A DNA stretch of 64,000 nt. It comes from Pseudomonas sp. GTDB taxonomy: Bacteria > Pseudomonadota > Gammaproteobacteria > Pseudomonadales > Pseudomonadaceae. Both the position numbers and the translations under genes were made by a program. The notes under the pieces are model-generated. The model was given only the letters and a program-made list of their open reading frames with translations. It did not search any database and had not been told where the DNA came from. This document shows, one piece after another, positions 62,556-64,000 of this stretch (the first letter of the stretch is position 1; each line of letters begins with the position of its first letter). The DNA lies in the NCBI RefSeq assembly GCF_030698175.1, contig NZ_JAUYNT010000029.1, positions 248,001-312,000 of the forward strand, read 5' to 3'.

Positions 62556-63542
62556 TTAAACCTCTATGCGGATGACTTTGCGGATCCACAGAATCCCCAC
62601 CAGCATGCCAACAAAAGCCGCCACTATCAGTTTCTGTCCCAGGGGTTCTTTGATTAACATCGGCAGATAATTGGGGCTGGTGAATACAATGCCTGCGGCT
62701 AACAGAAAAGGGATGCTGACGAGTATCCAGCCCGACATGCGCCCCTCGGCCGAGAGCGTTTTAACCGTGCGTTGAAAGCGAAAACGGCCACGAATCAAAC
62801 TACTCAAGCGTTCCAACACCTCGGTCAGGTTACCGCCGGTGTCGCGATGAATCAGTACCGAGGTCACCAACATCATCACCGTCATACTCGGCATCCGCTC
62901 CAGCAAACCGAGCATGGCCCGGCGTACATCGTTACCGTAGTTGATGTCGGCAAAGGTCAGGCCGAACTCATGGGCAACCGGGCCTTTATGTTCTTCCGCC
63001 ACCAGCTGCAAGGTCTCGTTGAACGGATGCCCTGCGCGCAAGGCTCGGCACATCGCATCCAGGGCATCCGGCAGGCCTTCTTCGAAGAGTGCGAAACGTT
63101 TGTTGCGGTCACTGGCTATTTTTAACAACGGCAGCCAAAAGGCCACGACAGCCACAGGCAAGGCCACCCACCAAAGCAGCGTAAGCCCCCACAGCGCAAC
63201 ACCCGCAAGCACCGCCAGAATCAAACCGAGCAGCACCACTCGGTAAGCACGGTAGTGATGCCCTGCCTGTTCAATCAGCTGCCCCAAGCCCTCCATCGCA
63301 GGTAATTGTTCCAGCCGTGCCGCCATTGGGGTTAAACGCTTTAGGTATTTCTGGCGCAGCATTATTTGCATGTTCGGCTGGGTGCCAGCCCGTTCCAGCA
63401 CCCCTAGGCGGTTGCGAATGCGCTTGCGCACCTTACTGGCCTCACCGAATACCGGCACTACCAAGCTCTGAGTCAGGAGAAAAACGGCGGCAAACACCAT
63501 GCCTAGAAAAGCCAGGATGTACTCACTGGGGATCTGATTCAT
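62556..63542 (-). CDS. tadB: Tad pilus inner-membrane protein TadB
   Basis: Partner of TadC in the Tad inner-membrane platform. N-terminal membrane segment, two central ones (about residues 85-135), and the F domain with FEEGLPDALDAMCRALRAGHPFNETLQLVAEE and HRDTGGNLTEVLERLSSLIRGRFRFQRTVKTLSAEGRMSGWIL. 328 aa from the ATG at 63540-63542, which overlaps the tadA stop by four bases. Confidence 0.92.
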   Translation of the reverse strand: MNQIPSEYILAFLGMVFAAVFLLTQSLVVPVFGEASKVRKRIRNRLGVLERAGTQPNMQIMLRQKYLKRLTPMAARLEQLPAMEGLGQLIEQAGHHYRAYRVVLLGLILAVLAGVALWGLTLLWWVALPVAVVAFWLPLLKIASDRNKRFALFEEGLPDALDAMCRALRAGHPFNETLQLVAEEHKGPVAHEFGLTFADINYGNDVRRAMLGLLERMPSMTVMMLVTSVLIHRDTGGNLTEVLERLSSLIRGRFRFQRTVKTLSAEGRMSGWILVSIPFLLAAGIVFTSPNYLPMLIKEPLGQKLIVAAFVGMLVGILWIRKVIRIEV

Positions 63543-64000
63543 GACTGCGCCTCCATCCACTCAGGACGGAACAAATTAAGCGGTAATTCAATTCCGCGCT
63601 TGGCCAGCACATCACGGAAAGCCGGCACCATGCCCGTAGGCCTGAACTCGCCGAGCACTTCCCCCTGCTCGCCCATACCGCGACGAACAAAGCCAAATAT
63701 TTCGGTCATGGTGATGATGTCACCCTCCATGCCGTTGATCTCCTGCACGCTGATCAACCGCCGCTTGCCATCTTCCTGACGCTCCAACTGGATCACCACA
63801 TCGATGGCCGAGGCGATCTGCTGGCGCAGGGCTTTGATTGGAAAGGTCGCACCGGTCATCGAGACCATATTCTCAACCCGGCCCAAGGCATCGCGCGCGG
63901 TATTGGCATGAATGGTCGTCAGCGAGCCATCGTGGCCGGTGTTCATCGCCGTGAGCATGTCCAACGCCTCCGCACCGCGCACCTCGCCAATAACAATGCG
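63539..64000 (-). CDS. tadA: Tad pilus ATPase TadA/CpaF, C-terminal part
   Basis: Secretion ATPase that powers Flp pilus assembly; only the C-terminal 153 codons lie in the window. Visible are the Walker B region RIVIGEVRGAEALDML and the His-box TGHDGSLTTIHANTARDALGRVENM, then the DVVIQLERQEDGKRRLISVQEI tail. The reading frame is open through base 64000, so the start is beyond the window. Overlaps tadB. Confidence 0.93.
   Translation of the reverse strand, partial: RIVIGEVRGAEALDMLTAMNTGHDGSLTTIHANTARDALGRVENMVSMTGATFPIKALRQQIASAIDVVIQLERQEDGKRRLISVQEINGMEGDIITMTEIFGFVRRGMGEQGEVLGEFRPTGMVPAFRDVLAKRGIELPLNLFRPEWMEAQS

Overview
The window reads as about 64 kb of chromosome from a GC-rich gammaproteobacterium, almost certainly a Pseudomonas or close relative. 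The evidence is a HexR-controlled Entner-Doudoroff locus, a GtsABCD/GltR-GltS glucose uptake module, pobA/pobR with pcaHG/pcaQ, a Dnr-like regulator, and protein lengths matching pseudomonad homologues. No ribosomal RNA, CRISPR array, transposase or integrase gene was found; one tRNA gene (tRNA-Val, GAC) is present.

Layout. (1) 1-5.9 kb: end of a polyamine-binding protein gene, then 4-hydroxybenzoate/protocatechuate catabolism (pcaG, pcaH, pcaQ, pobR on minus; pobA on plus). (2) 6-22.6 kb: central sugar catabolism: zwf-pgl-eda-gapN-like operon, divergent hexR, LamB-type porin plus gtsABCD sugar ABC transporter, gltS/gltR two-component system, glk and edd. (3) 22.7-24.5 kb: secreted type-B carboxylesterase. 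(4) 24.8-28.5 kb: an AT-rich run of five plus-strand genes separated by attC-like recombination sites, i.e. an integron cassette array without an integrase in view (CALIN type). It carries a 486-aa protein of unknown function, a DJ-1/PfpI protein, two small membrane proteins and a small secreted protein. (5) 28.7-32.4 kb: LysE exporter and LysR regulator, a truncated SDR pseudogene, tRNA-Val, and a PuuB-like oxidase. (6) 32.5-48.3 kb: an inactive-looking C39-like lipoprotein, then two arsenic blocks flanking pgm: arsR-arsH-gapdh-arsJ (export of arsenate as 1-arseno-3-phosphoglycerate), and an arsenosugar-type cluster (two TIGR04282/TIGR04283-like glycosyltransferases, DUF547 protein, metC-like gene, arsS, a TVP38-disulfide reductase fusion, an FAD oxidoreductase, arsM, arsC). 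(7) 48.4-51.3 kb: gspC-gspD without the rest of a type II secretion operon, followed by three hairpins. (8) 51.5-55.4 kb: Dnr-like regulator and class III ribonucleotide reductase, whose glycyl-radical tail is on a separate 56-aa gene. (9) 55.5-60.5 kb: CAP-domain secreted protein, second zwf with gnd, glycosyltransferase. (10) 60.5-64 kb: Tad pilus genes tadD, tadC, tadB and the C-terminal part of tadA.

How the genes work together. Glucose would enter through the LamB-type porin and GtsABCD, be phosphorylated by Glk and pass through Zwf-Pgl-Edd-Eda to pyruvate and glyceraldehyde 3-phosphate, with HexR and GltRS as local regulators. A second zwf-gnd pair supplies the oxidative pentose phosphate branch. 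Arsenic chemistry combines reduction (ArsC), methylation (ArsM), radical-SAM adenosylation (ArsS), glycosyl transfer and ArsJ export; no arsB or acr3 efflux gene lies in the window.

Two families of dispersed palindromic repeats (cores GTAGGATGGG and GTAGGGTGGG) and a third repeat (core CCGAGCGCAGTAGTTTTC) are scattered between genes. In at least three places the repeat supplies the stop codon of the upstream gene. Start codons were chosen from start triplet, Shine-Dalgarno spacing and family length, and are commented on where they are not obvious.
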